Shown here one piece after another: positions 19,345 to 28,000 of a stretch of 64,000 nt of DNA. Position 1 is the first letter of the stretch. The number at the start of each line of letters is the position of its first letter. The notes under the pieces are model-generated. The model was not told the DNA's origin, made no database searches, and was given only the letters and a program-made list of their open reading frames with translations. This DNA comes from Vibrio rumoiensis. Lineage in GTDB: Bacteria > Pseudomonadota > Gammaproteobacteria > Enterobacterales > Vibrionaceae. The position numbers and the translations under genes are program-made. Location: positions 682,001-746,000 of the forward strand of contig NZ_AP018685.1 of NCBI RefSeq assembly GCF_002218045.2, given 5' to 3'.

Positions 19345-20574
19345 TTAATGCAGTATGCGGGCTCGAATCGTACCTTCTACTGATTTCATTTTCTCTAGTG
19401 CTTCTTCTGAACGCTCTGCTTCGATATCGATCACTACATAACCCATTTCAGCATTAGTTTGCAGATACTGAGCTGCAATGTTAATGCCTGCTTCAGCAAA
19501 TATAGTGTTAATTTGCGTCAAGATCCCTGGACGGTTTTCATGAATATGAAGCAGTCGAGAGGTACCTACATGTTCAGGTAGTGATACTTCTGGGAAGTTT
19601 ACACAAGAAAGCGTTGAGCCATTATCTGAGTATTTCGCCAGTTTACCTGCGACTTCAATTCCGATGTTTTCTTGTGCTTCTTGAGTTGAACCACCGATAT
19701 GCGGAGTAAGAATCACATTATCAAATTTCATTAAAGGTGATTCAAATGGGTCGTTATTGGTTTTAGGTTCAACTGGGAATACGTCAATCGCTGCGCCACC
19801 TAGATGACCAGACTCCAAAGCATGACATAGTGCTGGAATATCGACTACAGTACCGCGAGCGGCGTTAATGAAAATTGCTCCTGGTTTCATTTGCGCAAAC
19901 TCATCCGCGCCCATCATTTCTTTCGTGCTCATTGTTTCTGGCACATGCAGAGAAATAATGTCTGATTTATTGAGTAATTCACTCATTGTAGAAACTTGAG
20001 TGGCATTACCTAATGACAGTTTATTTTCAATGTCATAATAATACACGCGCATCCCTAAGTTTTCAGCCAAGATGCTTAACTGGGTACCAATGTGACCATA
20101 GCCAATGATACCTAGTCGTTTACCACGTGCTTCGTAAGAGGCATCAGCACTTTTTTTCCAGATACCACGATGAGCGAGTGCATTTTTTTCTGGAATGCCG
20201 CGTAGTAGTAGTAAAATTTGACCTAAAACCAGTTCGGCAACACTACGTGTATTAGAAAATGGAGCGTTAAACACAGGAATGCCACGCGCGGCTGCTGCAT
20301 TTAAGTTTACTTGGTTAGTACCAATACAGAAGCAACCAACAGCCACAAGCTTTTCTGCGGCTTCAAATACTTCTTTAGTTAATTGAGTTCGAGATCGTAG
20401 ACCAATAAAGTGAACATCTTTTACCGCTTCAAGTAGGTCTTCTTCTGAAAGTGAGCCCTTGTGATATTCGATATTGGTGTAACCTGCAGATTGCAGTACT
20501 TCAACCGATGATGGGTGGAGGCCTTCAAGAAGGAGGATTTTGATTTTATCTTTACCGAGAGAAACTTTAGCCAT
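19345..20574 (-). CDS. serA: D-3-phosphoglycerate dehydrogenase
   Basis: 409 residues (E. coli 410). First step of serine synthesis, oxidising 3-phosphoglycerate with NAD. Rossmann loop GIIGYGHIGTQLS about 155-167, catalytic Arg/Glu/His segments (INAARGTVVD, DVFPVEPKTN, LTPHIGGSTQEAQ), and a C-terminal ACT domain from about 335 (LLHIHENRPGILTQIN) that binds serine for feedback inhibition. The N-terminus LGKDKIKILLLEGLHPSSVE matches the enteric form. Downstream of rpiA but separated from it by a terminator, so expressed separately. Confidence 0.98.
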   Translation of the reverse strand: MAKVSLGKDKIKILLLEGLHPSSVEVLQSAGYTNIEYHKGSLSEEDLLEAVKDVHFIGLRSRTQLTKEVFEAAEKLVAVGCFCIGTNQVNLNAAAARGIPVFNAPFSNTRSVAELVLGQILLLLRGIPEKNALAHRGIWKKSADASYEARGKRLGIIGYGHIGTQLSILAENLGMRVYYYDIENKLSLGNATQVSTMSELLNKSDIISLHVPETMSTKEMMGADEFAQMKPGAIFINAARGTVVDIPALCHALESGHLGGAAIDVFPVEPKTNNDPFESPLMKFDNVILTPHIGGSTQEAQENIGIEVAGKLAKYSDNGSTLSCVNFPEVSLPEHVGTSRLLHIHENRPGILTQINTIFAEAGINIAAQYLQTNAEMGYVVIDIEAERSEEALEKMKSVEGTIRARILH

Positions 20575-20722
20575 GTAACGTCGTCCTTAATAGATAATAA
20601 TGATTCTTGCGCATGTAATGGCATTACCACTTTCAGTGGTTGTCTGAACATTCCTTGTGCGACTCTGTAATTAAAATATCAAAAAAATGTGAGCTTGGGT
20701 AAGATTTTTACAGAATAAAGTA

Positions 20723-20750
20723 TAAAAAAACGGCACTTTTAAGCACCGTT
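20723..20750 (-). terminator. rpiA terminator (minus strand)
   Basis: ACGGTGC-TTAAAA-GTGCCGT followed by T7 on the minus strand. The two internal G-U pairs form only in the minus-strand RNA (they become C-A on the plus strand), so the direction is clear. Confidence 0.85.
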
Positions 20751-20796
20751 TTGTTATTGACTATTAAAAAGTGAATTTATCTTATTTAATAGTGAA

Positions 20797-21453
20797 TTAT
20801 TCTTCGATTTTTGCGCCTTCTGGCGTGCCAGTAATCACAACATCCGCACCGCGATGGGCAAATAGGCCAACAGTAACGACACCAGCAATACCATTGATCT
20901 TATCTTCAAGAGCTTTGGGATCTACGATAGATAAATTGTGTACATCTAAAATGATGTTGCCATTATCCGTCACAATGCCTTGGCGATATTCAGGCGTACC
21001 ACCTAATTTAACCAATTCACGAGCAACGTAAGAACGAGCCATTGGAATAACTTCAACAGGAAGCGGGAATTTTCCTAGAACATTGACTGCTTTAGTGCCA
21101 TCAACAATACAAACGAAGGTTTTAGACATCGCTGCTACGATCTTTTCACGTGTAAGTGCTGCGCCGCCACCTTTAATCATTGCGCCTTGCGGGTTGATTT
21201 CGTCGGCACCATCGATATACACATCAAGGCCATCCACTTCGTTTGAATCGAAAACATGAATGCCAAGTTCTTTTAATCTTTCTGTTGATGCTACTGAGCT
21301 TGATACGACACCCTCAATTTGACCTTTCATTGTCGCAAGTGCATCAATGAAATGATTGACGGTTGAACCGGTGCCCACACCCACAATAGTATCTGGTTTT
21401 ACGTATTTTAAAGCGGCCCAACCAGCGGCTTTTTTCATTTCATCTTGTGTCAT
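20797..21453 (-). CDS. rpiA: Ribose-5-phosphate isomerase A
   Basis: 218 residues (E. coli 219). Interconverts ribose 5-phosphate and ribulose 5-phosphate in the pentose phosphate pathway. Phosphate loop [15 protein letters not shown] about 26-40, catalytic DGADEI about 81-86, [12 protein letters not shown] about 94-105 with the catalytic Glu, and C-terminal [15 protein letters not shown]. The start follows AGGAGTTCAC. Order fau-rpiA-serA on the minus strand is as in E. coli, but argP, usual in the rpiA region there, is missing. Confidence 0.97.
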   Translation of the reverse strand: MTQDEMKKAAGWAALKYVKPDTIVGVGTGSTVNHFIDALATMKGQIEGVVSSSVASTERLKELGIHVFDSNEVDGLDVYIDGADEINPQGAMIKGGGAALTREKIVAAMSKTFVCIVDGTKAVNVLGKFPLPVEVIPMARSYVARELVKLGGTPEYRQGIVTDNGNIILDVHNLSIVDPKALEDKINGIAGVVTVGLFAHRGADVVITGTPEGAKIEE

Positions 21454-21532
21454 GTGAACTCCTAAATAGCTAAGTAATCGATTGCTTTTAAGCGTGATTG
21501 ATTCAAAATTGGCGAGATTATAGCGGCTTATT

Positions 21533-22141
21533 TCACTTTTCCCAATGCCAAATCTTACTTGGTGTCACAAATATCGGTAATGGGATATCCCAATGCTCGC
21601 AAGGAATGCTGTCAACTTGCTGGCAATCATGGGCTAATCCAATCGGAAGGGCGCCTTTGCCTGTTGTAAACCACGGCTCTAAGGTGCGGTCATAATAACC
21701 ACCGCCCATACCAAGTCGTTGCCCATCGGAGTCAAATGCGACTAATGGGGTAAAGATGATATCAATATCCTTGAGTGGGCAGATCTGAGTTTGGTCGAGC
21801 TTTGGCTCTACGATGCCGTATTTATTATGGCAAATAGGGCTATTTTTTTGATAGTTCAAAAAAAGAAGCTGTCCTTTGGAAAATGGGTGCAAGACAGGAA
21901 GTACAACGTGTTTTCCTTGCTGCCATAACCAATCGATAATAGGTTGGGTATCAATTTCACCATCAGAAGAAAGATACAGAGCAATATTTTCAGCTTGATG
22001 AATATACGGAAGCTGCTTGATTTGTTCGAGCAGATTGATGCCTGCTTGTTTTTGCTCATTCATGGATAAGCAAGCGCGCCGCTGACGAATCATTTGGCGT
22101 AATTGTGAACGTGAGAGTTTTGGTTGAATTGGATATTTCAT
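21533..22141 (-). CDS. fau: 5-formyltetrahydrofolate cyclo-ligase
   Basis: 202 residues (E. coli YgfA 182; slightly long at the N-terminus). ATP-dependent conversion of 5-formyl-THF to 5,10-methenyl-THF in folate metabolism. Diagnostic C-terminal motifs: [23 protein letters not shown] with the Gly-rich ATP loop, preceded by [10 protein letters not shown] and LPVLHP. It starts five bases after the 3' end of the 6S RNA gene on the same strand, the conserved ssrS-fau arrangement in which the longer transcript is processed to 6S RNA and continues into fau. Confidence 0.93.
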   Translation of the reverse strand: MKYPIQPKLSRSQLRQMIRQRRACLSMNEQKQAGINLLEQIKQLPYIHQAENIALYLSSDGEIDTQPIIDWLWQQGKHVVLPVLHPFSKGQLLFLNYQKNSPICHNKYGIVEPKLDQTQICPLKDIDIIFTPLVAFDSDGQRLGMGGGYYDRTLEPWFTTGKGALPIGLAHDCQQVDSIPCEHWDIPLPIFVTPSKIWHWEK

Positions 22142-22145
22142 AGTT

Positions 22146-22336
22146 GGAATACCCCAAAGTGCCGTTGAGAATTGATGGACCTATGAACCAGCGAGTTCAA
22201 GGCGGATCCGCAATGAAAACCGTAGGCTTCTCGGTACGAGCCGAGCTTGCTCAATAGTTTTCAAATACCGATCCTGGGTTGTTGCTTATCGGCTCAGGGA
22301 CTTAAATCCTCTGACAAACACTCCAGGGTAAATTTT
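22146..22336 (-). ncRNA. ssrS: 6S RNA
   Basis: About 190 nt on the minus strand between zapA and fau, the conserved place for 6S RNA. Conserved pieces match E. coli 6S: GTCCCTGAGCCGATA on the 5' side, GCTCGG...CCGAGAAGCCT in the apical stem, and CCTTGAAC...GGTTCA on the 3' side. The ends were set from the closing stem: ACCCTGGAGTG near the 5' end pairs with CACTTTGGGGT near the 3' end. 6S RNA mimics an open promoter and sequesters the sigma-70 holoenzyme in stationary phase. Ends are uncertain by some bases. Confidence 0.92.
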
Positions 22337-22434
22337 TGCACATCGCTGTTCGTATCGTTTACGTTAACAGCACCGAATCCTTGGTGTGTGCGCTTTGCAA
22401 GTCAATTTGCTTCTTGATCATTGAATCAGCTAAG

Positions 22435-22710
22435 TTATTTTTTTGATAACGCTTTATCTAATGATTGCGATAGTTGCTCGATTCGCTGTGCCATTTGCTG
22501 AGTATCCCCCAGTTCATCTTTTAATTCTTGAACTTCATAGCAAGCATTTAAAGCGGCAATAATTAGCAGCTGTTCAATGTTGTGTACTTTAGTACGTTCA
22601 GTCATTTGGTTCAAGCGTCGGTTTAATTCATTCGCTGCCGCATTCAAAGCAGCTTCTTGTCCGGGTGGACAATTGACGCGAGTGAGTTTTCCTAATATTT
22701 CGACTTCCAC
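22435..22710 (-). CDS. zapA: Cell division protein ZapA
   Basis: 91 residues. ZapA binds and bundles FtsZ filaments at the division ring. N-terminal beta/alpha domain (VEILGKLTRVNCPPGQEAAL), then a C-terminal coiled coil from about residue 50 (IEQLLIIAALNACYEVQELKDEL...). It is shorter than E. coli ZapA (109) but normal for Vibrio. Located upstream of ssrS-fau and divergent from ygfB, the conserved gammaproteobacterial order. The 294-bp gap to ygfB holds AT-rich promoter DNA and nothing else I can identify. Confidence 0.93.
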   Translation of the reverse strand: MEVEILGKLTRVNCPPGQEAALNAAANELNRRLNQMTERTKVHNIEQLLIIAALNACYEVQELKDELGDTQQMAQRIEQLSQSLDKALSKK

Positions 22711-23004
22711 TGTGGCGCACTCTTAATGGCTGATGAAAAATACAATCTTACGATGAAATTTATTCTCTAAGATTATTCGACTGAGGAGAAACTATAGGCT
22801 AAATGACCTTACTAGTTCAAGCATTTCAGGCGAGTGAGCTTTTATTTTGCTGAATGTTGACCGATTCGATTAGAAAGTGAGTCATTTGTTTGTGATTTAG
22901 CATATTTTATTCATGATGTGGTGCGTTACGAGGCATAAAAATTTTCGGGCTTGGCTTTGAATTGATATACTCAAACAAAATTGACCAACCAAGTGAGATA
23001 ACTC

Positions 23005-23571
23005 ATGAGCGATATTCGCCTACCTGATTATAACCAAGCATTAACTGAGCTTACGGCTGCCTCGTTATCAGTTACCCCTGCAGAATTACAAGGTTTAATT
23101 ACCGGTATGTTAAGTGGTGGTATTCCAACGGATAATGATAACTGGAAGACGATTTTGTTTGATTACACCAACGATGGTATGGGGTGGCCTGTGAATGCAA
23201 GCAAAATCGCCGACACTATTTTTACATTCTCAATGAAAGAATTAAGCGGTACTAGCATGGAATTGAACATGTTATTACCGAGTGATGATGATTTGCTTAA
23301 CTATGCGGATGCGGTTTCTGAGTGGGTCAATCACTTCATTTCCGGGTTAGGTCTTGCAGGATCTAGTTTGTCTAAACTATCAACGGAAACTAAAGAAGCT
23401 TTAGTTGATTTAGAAGAAATTTCTAAGCTCGGCATTGATGAAGATGACGATCTGTCAGAGCAAGCGATTTTACTTGAGCAAGTGATTGAACATGTCAAAG
23501 TTTGCGTATTAACCATTCATGCAGATTTAGCGGTAAAACCTACCGCTACAACACCTAAAACCTTACATTAA
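23005..23571 (+). CDS. ygfB: UPF0149 family protein YgfB
   Basis: 188 residues of the UPF0149/YgfB/YecA family, all-helical and acidic. Conserved LTPAELQGLITGMLSGG-like segment near residues 25-42 and the C-terminal half SEWVNHFISGLGLAG. The general molecular role is unclear; in Pseudomonas aeruginosa YgfB affects AlpA/AmpDh3-dependent beta-lactam tolerance. It is nine bases upstream of ubiH, so the genes are cotranscribed. In E. coli pepP lies between ygfB and ubiH; it is absent here. Confidence 0.92.
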   Translation: MSDIRLPDYNQALTELTAASLSVTPAELQGLITGMLSGGIPTDNDNWKTILFDYTNDGMGWPVNASKIADTIFTFSMKELSGTSMELNMLLPSDDDLLNYADAVSEWVNHFISGLGLAGSSLSKLSTETKEALVDLEEISKLGIDEDDDLSEQAILLEQVIEHVKVCVLTIHADLAVKPTATTPKTLH

Positions 23572-23580
23572 GGTCAACTT

Positions 23581-24771
23581 ATGAAGTGCTACGATATTGC
23601 AATTATTGGCGCGGGAATGGCGGGTGCAACACTGGCATTAGCCGTTGACCGTCTATGTCAGGGGCAGCTTACTATTGCTGTTATTGAAGCGTATGAAATG
23701 AATGAACAGGATGCTCATCCTGGTTTTGATTCTCGAGCGATTGCATTATCTTTTGGCACGGTGAGTATATTAAAACAGTTGGATCTATGGCATCGCTTTG
23801 AAGAATTTGTTACCGCGATTACTGATATTGAAATATCGGATCGTGGCCACCTAGGATTGGCAGATATTACTGCACAGCAAGAACATGTTGAATCTTTGGG
23901 GTATGTTGTTGAACTTGAAAATGTCGGGCGAATCTATCAACAAGCGCTGCACAATTGCCAAGCAATAGATTATTTTTGTCCGCTTAAAGTGACCAATATC
24001 GAGCGAACGGTCGAGAAAGTGATGGTTTCATTAACTGATGGGCAAGTTATTGATACTCGATTATTAGTTGCGGCTGATGGGGCGTTATCAGAAAGCTGCC
24101 AACAACTTAATATTCCGTTAAAAGAAATCGATTTTGAACAATTTGCAGTCATCGCTAATGTGACGACTGAAATAAAACCACAAGGTCGAGCTTTTGAGCG
24201 TTTTACTCAAACCGGTCCGGTTGCTTTTTTACCTATGTCTGAAGGGCGTAGCTCAGTCGTATGGTGTATGCCTGAAGACCGAGCGAAGCGAATGATGAAT
24301 GTCGATGAAGCGACATTAATTGATGCGCTACAAAAAGATTTTGGTTGGCGATTAGGAAAAATTACGAAAGTAGGCATGCCCGCTTGTTATCCTTTATTGT
24401 TGCGTTATCGCGAATCGATGGTGTCACATCGTTTTGCCATTATTGGTAATGCGGCTCAAACACTCCATCCGATTGCAGGACAAGGTTTTAATCTAGGCAT
24501 TCGTGATGTGATGAGTTTAGCGGAAGAGGTTGGGATTGCTTATCAAGCCAATGGTGACGTTGGTTGCTATTCTATGCTTTCTCGATATCGACAACGTCGG
24601 GAGCTTGACCGAAATCAGACTATGTCTTTGACATCGAGTCTTGTTCATTGCTTTTCTAATCACTGGCCAGCGATGCGCGTAGGGCGAAATCTTGGTTTAT
24701 TGGCCATCAATTACTTACCTTATATCAAACAACCTATAGTGAAACGCACTATGGGCTTAGTGGAGCGATAA
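23581..24771 (+). CDS. ubiH: 2-octaprenyl-6-methoxyphenol hydroxylase UbiH
   Basis: 396-residue FAD monooxygenase (E. coli 392) hydroxylating the ubiquinone ring at C4. FAD loop DIAIIGAGMAGATLALA at residues 5-21, the UbiH-type FDSRAIALSFGT about 50-61, ADGALSE in the middle and the FAD ribityl motif IIGNAAQTLHPIAGQGFNLG about 288-307 (Asn replaces the usual Asp of GDAAH). The stop is one base before the ubiI start, a tight ygfB-ubiH-ubiI operon working in the Ubi complex. Confidence 0.94.
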   Translation: MKCYDIAIIGAGMAGATLALAVDRLCQGQLTIAVIEAYEMNEQDAHPGFDSRAIALSFGTVSILKQLDLWHRFEEFVTAITDIEISDRGHLGLADITAQQEHVESLGYVVELENVGRIYQQALHNCQAIDYFCPLKVTNIERTVEKVMVSLTDGQVIDTRLLVAADGALSESCQQLNIPLKEIDFEQFAVIANVTTEIKPQGRAFERFTQTGPVAFLPMSEGRSSVVWCMPEDRAKRMMNVDEATLIDALQKDFGWRLGKITKVGMPACYPLLLRYRESMVSHRFAIIGNAAQTLHPIAGQGFNLGIRDVMSLAEEVGIAYQANGDVGCYSMLSRYRQRRELDRNQTMSLTSSLVHCFSNHWPAMRVGRNLGLLAINYLPYIKQPIVKRTMGLVER

Positions 24772-24772
24772 C

Positions 24773-25993
24773 ATGCAGAGTTTTGATATCACCATCGTTG
24801 GCGGCGGTATGGTTGGATTAGCGTTGGCAGCTTCATTTGCCGAGAGCAATTTACGTATTGCGGTTATTGAAGGTCATACTCCCGATGAGATCCTAAATGA
24901 TGCGCCAGATACTCGAGTGTCTGCTTTAAGTCGGGCGAGCGAATTTTTTCTTAAAAATATTAAAGCCTGGGATGGAATAGTCACTCGTCGCGCGGCACCC
25001 TATCAGGCGATGGAAGTGTGGGAAAAAGACAGTTTTGCTCGTTTAGAGTTTAATGCTGACAATTTGTCTCAATCAAACTTGGGTCATATTGTAGAGAATC
25101 GAGTCATTCAATTGGCTTTGCTTGAGCGGGTTAAACAGCTTTCAAATGTGAGCTTATTTATGCCTAATCTCTGCTCAAATATGGCAATCGGTGAAAGTGA
25201 AGCTTGGTTAACTCTCGATAATGGTGATTCAATTTCGAGTAAATTAGTCGTTGGTGCGGATGGAGCTAATTCATGGGTAAGACAACAGCAAGATATTCCG
25301 CTAACGCATTGGGATTATGGTCATAATGCCATTGTTGCGAATATCCGCACAACTGAACCCCATCAAGGAGTCGCAAGACAAATCTTCACGCCTCAGGGGC
25401 CGATTGCTTTGCTACCTTTACCCGAACCGAACCTATGTTCTCTTGTTTGGTCAACAGAGCCTAATCGTGCGGATACCTTGATGTCCGATTCTGATACGGC
25501 ATTTAACCATATACTGAGTAGTGAATTTGATACTCGATTAGGTTTATGTTGTGTGGAAGGTCAGCGCAGCGCTTTTCCTTTAAAAATGCGTTATGCACGT
25601 AACTTTGTGGTAAACCGAGTTGCTTTAGTAGGGGATGCCGCCCACACCATCCATCCACTCGCAGGACAGGGTGTCAATTTAGGCTTCTTAGATGCGGCGA
25701 GCCTTGCGGAGGAAGTGTTAGCGTTATGGCAACAAGGTGAGGATATCGGTTTACAACGAAATTTGAGATCTTATGAGCGCTGGCGTAAAGCGGAGGCCGC
25801 CAAAATGATTGCAGCGATGCAGGGGTTTAAAGATTTATTTGATGGTGATAATCCTGCTAAGAAATTGGTTCGTGGGCTTGGGATGCAATTTATTGGTCAC
25901 TTACCGGGAGTCAAAGAAGAAATGATGAAAAGGGCTTTAGGTATTACAGGAAAATTACCTCGCTTGGTTAAATCGACTTCTCCTCAGCTGTAA
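24773..25993 (+). CDS. ubiI: Ubiquinone hydroxylase UbiI (VisC) family
   Basis: 406-residue FAD monooxygenase (E. coli UbiI 400) hydroxylating C5 of the ubiquinone precursor. FAD loop DITIVGGGMVGLALA at 5-19, DTRVSALSRAS near 43-53, VVGADGANSWVR and GDAAHTIHPLAGQGVNLGFLDAA. UbiF is the main alternative in this paralogue family; position next to ubiH and the E. coli-like order favour UbiI. The operon ends in the terminator at 26012. In E. coli the gcvTHP genes follow; they are not here. Confidence 0.92.
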   Translation: MQSFDITIVGGGMVGLALAASFAESNLRIAVIEGHTPDEILNDAPDTRVSALSRASEFFLKNIKAWDGIVTRRAAPYQAMEVWEKDSFARLEFNADNLSQSNLGHIVENRVIQLALLERVKQLSNVSLFMPNLCSNMAIGESEAWLTLDNGDSISSKLVVGADGANSWVRQQQDIPLTHWDYGHNAIVANIRTTEPHQGVARQIFTPQGPIALLPLPEPNLCSLVWSTEPNRADTLMSDSDTAFNHILSSEFDTRLGLCCVEGQRSAFPLKMRYARNFVVNRVALVGDAAHTIHPLAGQGVNLGFLDAASLAEEVLALWQQGEDIGLQRNLRSYERWRKAEAAKMIAAMQGFKDLFDGDNPAKKLVRGLGMQFIGHLPGVKEEMMKRALGITGKLPRLVKSTSPQL

Positions 25994-26011
25994 ACTCATT
26001 CCCTAAAAAAC

Positions 26012-26046
26012 AAAAAAGGTTGGCTATCAAAGCCAACCTTTTCTAT
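26012..26046 (+). terminator. Terminator of ygfB-ubiH-ubiI
   Basis: AAAAAAGGTTGGCT-ATCAA-AGCCAACCTTTT, 20 bp after the ubiI stop; the A and T tracts could also stop the convergent 66-residue gene. Confidence 0.92.
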
Positions 26047-26061
26047 TTCTATTCATTTTAT

Positions 26062-26262
26062 TTAAGCACAGCGCATACGGTTGATTTCTTGGTTGATCTC
26101 TTTGACCATTTTGTAATGCTGAATTTGTGCCTGTGATGGAATGATTAACTTTGCATTATCAAACTCAAACTTACCTACACCATTAATATAAATACGTCCT
26201 TTGAAGAAGCGACTGATATGTTTTGCGACGGCTCTTGGTGCATACTTATTGAATAATCTCAT
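26062..26262 (-). CDS. Small basic protein of unknown function (66 aa)
   Basis: I do not recognise a named family. The ATG at 26262 has a good AAGGATG Shine-Dalgarno. The 66 residues are basic in the first half (NKYAPRAVAKHISRFFKGR), then YINGVGKFEFDNAKLIIP, which reads like a short beta-hairpin, and a charged helix at the C-terminus ending in Cys-Ala. There is no signal peptide or membrane segment. It converges on ubiI and shares that terminator. The upstream DNA is the long gene-free stretch, so it has room for its own promoter. Confidence 0.75.
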   Translation of the reverse strand: MRLFNKYAPRAVAKHISRFFKGRIYINGVGKFEFDNAKLIIPSQAQIQHYKMVKEINQEINRMRCA

Positions 26263-26451
26263 ACTAACATCCTTATAGTAACTGAGGGTATTATAGCGAG
26301 TTTATGGGGTCATTTTGTTAAAATTTTATCTTTTATGTAAAAAGTGTCGGATCAATCAAACTTTAATGCTGAAGTTTACCTTTTATATAGCTTTTATATC
26401 TGAGAATTGAATGTGATAGGTTGTTTTATAGTTGAGCGCTATATATGAGCT

Positions 26452-26486
26452 AAAAAAATGCCCACGAAAAAAATAGCGTGGGCGAA
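26452..26486 (-). terminator. Orphan minus-strand terminator
   Basis: On the minus strand GCCCACG, a 10-base loop, CGTGGGC, then A and seven T. No protein gene on that strand ends nearby; ygfZ already has its own terminator 320 bp upstream. It may mark the 3' end of a small RNA. Confidence 0.75.
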
Positions 26487-26646
26487 TAGTCACAGATGCA
26501 TTATACAAAGTGGATATGGCTAGCATGGCTAGCTCAACACTTTACTGGTCAATCAATTAAATCAAATGAAGCAATAAATTAACCTGCAAATAAATCATAC
26601 ATCAAAAAAACACAGATCAATATTTATTCATTTAAAGTGATTAAAA

Positions 26647-26664
26647 ATTCTCATTCTTATTGTT
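26647..26664. promoter_or_regulatory. Fur-box-like sequence
   Basis: Three adjacent hexamers ATTCTC-ATTCTT-ATTGTT match the reversed GATAAT Fur repeat at 13 of 18 positions. This is a weak to moderate match in AT-rich DNA, so chance occurrence is possible. Confidence 0.3.
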
Positions 26665-26701
26665 TATCATGTGATCGATGTCTAGGTTTTATCTGTAAAT
26701 T

Positions 26702-26726
26702 TGTAATGCATTACACCACATTACAA
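26702..26726. promoter_or_regulatory. Operator-like palindrome
   Basis: A perfect 14-bp palindrome TGTAATGCATTACA at 26702-26715, with a further CATTACAA at 26719-26726 that also pairs with the initial TTGTAATG. I do not recognise the regulator. Confidence 0.4.
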
Positions 26727-26805
26727 TGGTTTCCATTTTCTATTATTTTAAACTTGGTCAGTTCATCATTCTTTTGGGGAAAGATTGAAGGAGGCAAGGA
26801 GGAGT

Positions 26806-26840
26806 AAAACGCGCACACCCAGCATTTCGGAGTGTGCGCG
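26806..26840 (-). terminator. ygfZ terminator
   Basis: CGCGCACAC stem, 13-base loop, GTGTGCGCG, then TTTT on the minus strand, 12 bp after the ygfZ stop. Confidence 0.8.
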
Positions 26841-26851
26841 AGGGGTAAGGG

Positions 26852-27838
26852 TTATTGTTCTTCTAGCGAATAAGGAAGTGTAGAGAATGATAATTGAACA
26901 TCCGGGAATGCTTCTAGTCGAAACGATGTATCGGTATCTAAGTTATTCGGTAGGACCGCTAAAACCGCTAGTTTATTATCGCTGAATTGATAATAAGTAT
27001 TGATTTGACCCGCACCGCGCCAGTTTTCTCCTACTTGGCGTTCTAGGTTCAAGTTATCAGTAAGCTCGACATGACACTCACCCTCTAAGCGAAATAAAGC
27101 GCGCTTGTTAATGCCTCGGTATTTCGCACGAGCTACGGTTTCTTGTCCCGTATAACAGCCCTTTTGGAAAGATATACCTCCAAGTGCCTGTAGATTCATC
27201 GCTTGGGGAATATGCTCCAATTGCTCATGTTGATTCAGTCTTGGAATGGCATCCATGACATCGGCATAGTCCCACAAACTTTCATCGGACAATATTGCGT
27301 CATCTTGTTGAGCAATCAGTTGTTGTGCATTTTGCTGAGATAACATAAGTAACCAGCGGGTGGGAGAAACCTGTACCGCAGTGCCAATCGTCATCTTGAC
27401 GACCTGTCGTCGGTTTTCTTCCTGTGATTGGCCTGATAAGTCAGCAATGAATTTAGAAGCTTCTTGTCCTATAACGCCAAGAAAAACATCAGAGCTGTGT
27501 TCGATCACTACTTTAGAGAAAATGGCATATTTTTTTATTTCAGCCAGTTCTTTCTCAATCGCTGAAGTGCGTTGGAACATAGCGTAACCGTCATTGTGGT
27601 GAAAAATGCGGAAAGTACTGATCATTTTTCCTTTAGCATCACAATGAGCACCAAGTGTTGATTGATCGGCTTCGAGTGAAACAACATCACTTGTTATCTG
27701 GCCTTGAAGATACGATTTTTTGTCATCCCCGACGATTGTGATCGCTCCCCAAGAAGATAAAGGGCATAAGACTAAATTTGGTAAGGCCTGTGTTGATGCT
27801 AGAGGATAAGCGGTAAAAGTATCATTCCAATTCATCAT
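26852..27838 (-). CDS. ygfZ: tRNA-modifying / Fe-S repair folate-binding protein YgfZ
   Basis: 328 residues (E. coli 326). Folate-binding GcvT-like protein that supports assembly or repair of some Fe-S enzymes and MiaB-type tRNA modification. The signature FQKGCYTGQETVARAKYRG, with the key Cys, is near residues 224-242. The N-terminus GDDKKSYLQGQITSDV is the conserved family start. It is divergent from sdhE-cptA across 162 bp, the same ygfZ/sdhE pairing as in E. coli. Confidence 0.95.
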   Translation of the reverse strand: MMNWNDTFTAYPLASTQALPNLVLCPLSSWGAITIVGDDKKSYLQGQITSDVVSLEADQSTLGAHCDAKGKMISTFRIFHHNDGYAMFQRTSAIEKELAEIKKYAIFSKVVIEHSSDVFLGVIGQEASKFIADLSGQSQEENRRQVVKMTIGTAVQVSPTRWLLMLSQQNAQQLIAQQDDAILSDESLWDYADVMDAIPRLNQHEQLEHIPQAMNLQALGGISFQKGCYTGQETVARAKYRGINKRALFRLEGECHVELTDNLNLERQVGENWRGAGQINTYYQFSDNKLAVLAVLPNNLDTDTSFRLEAFPDVQLSFSTLPYSLEEQ

Positions 27839-28000
27839 AATGTCCTAAAGGTTTACATACAAAGTGACTCACATGGTAATGCTCTAATTGATATTTGTCA
27901 GCATTTGTTGTGATTGTTGCTGACTCTGTGATTGCTGCACTGGTTGGTAAGCGGATCAGCTGATAGACTCGGATAATATGCATTATGAGATGGAACCACT

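Larger units (their letters stand above)
26263..26851. other. 589-bp stretch without a protein gene
   Basis: Lies between the 66-residue gene and ygfZ. It holds, from left to right: AT-rich promoter-like DNA for the small gene; an orphan minus-strand terminator (26452); a GCTAGC-CAT-GCTAGC palindrome near 26519; a Fur-box-like sequence (26647); a TGTAATG/CATTACA palindrome (26702); a purine-rich GAAGGAGGCAAGGAGGAG run near 26786; and the ygfZ terminator (26806). No reading frame with a ribosome site was found. Confidence 0.7.
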
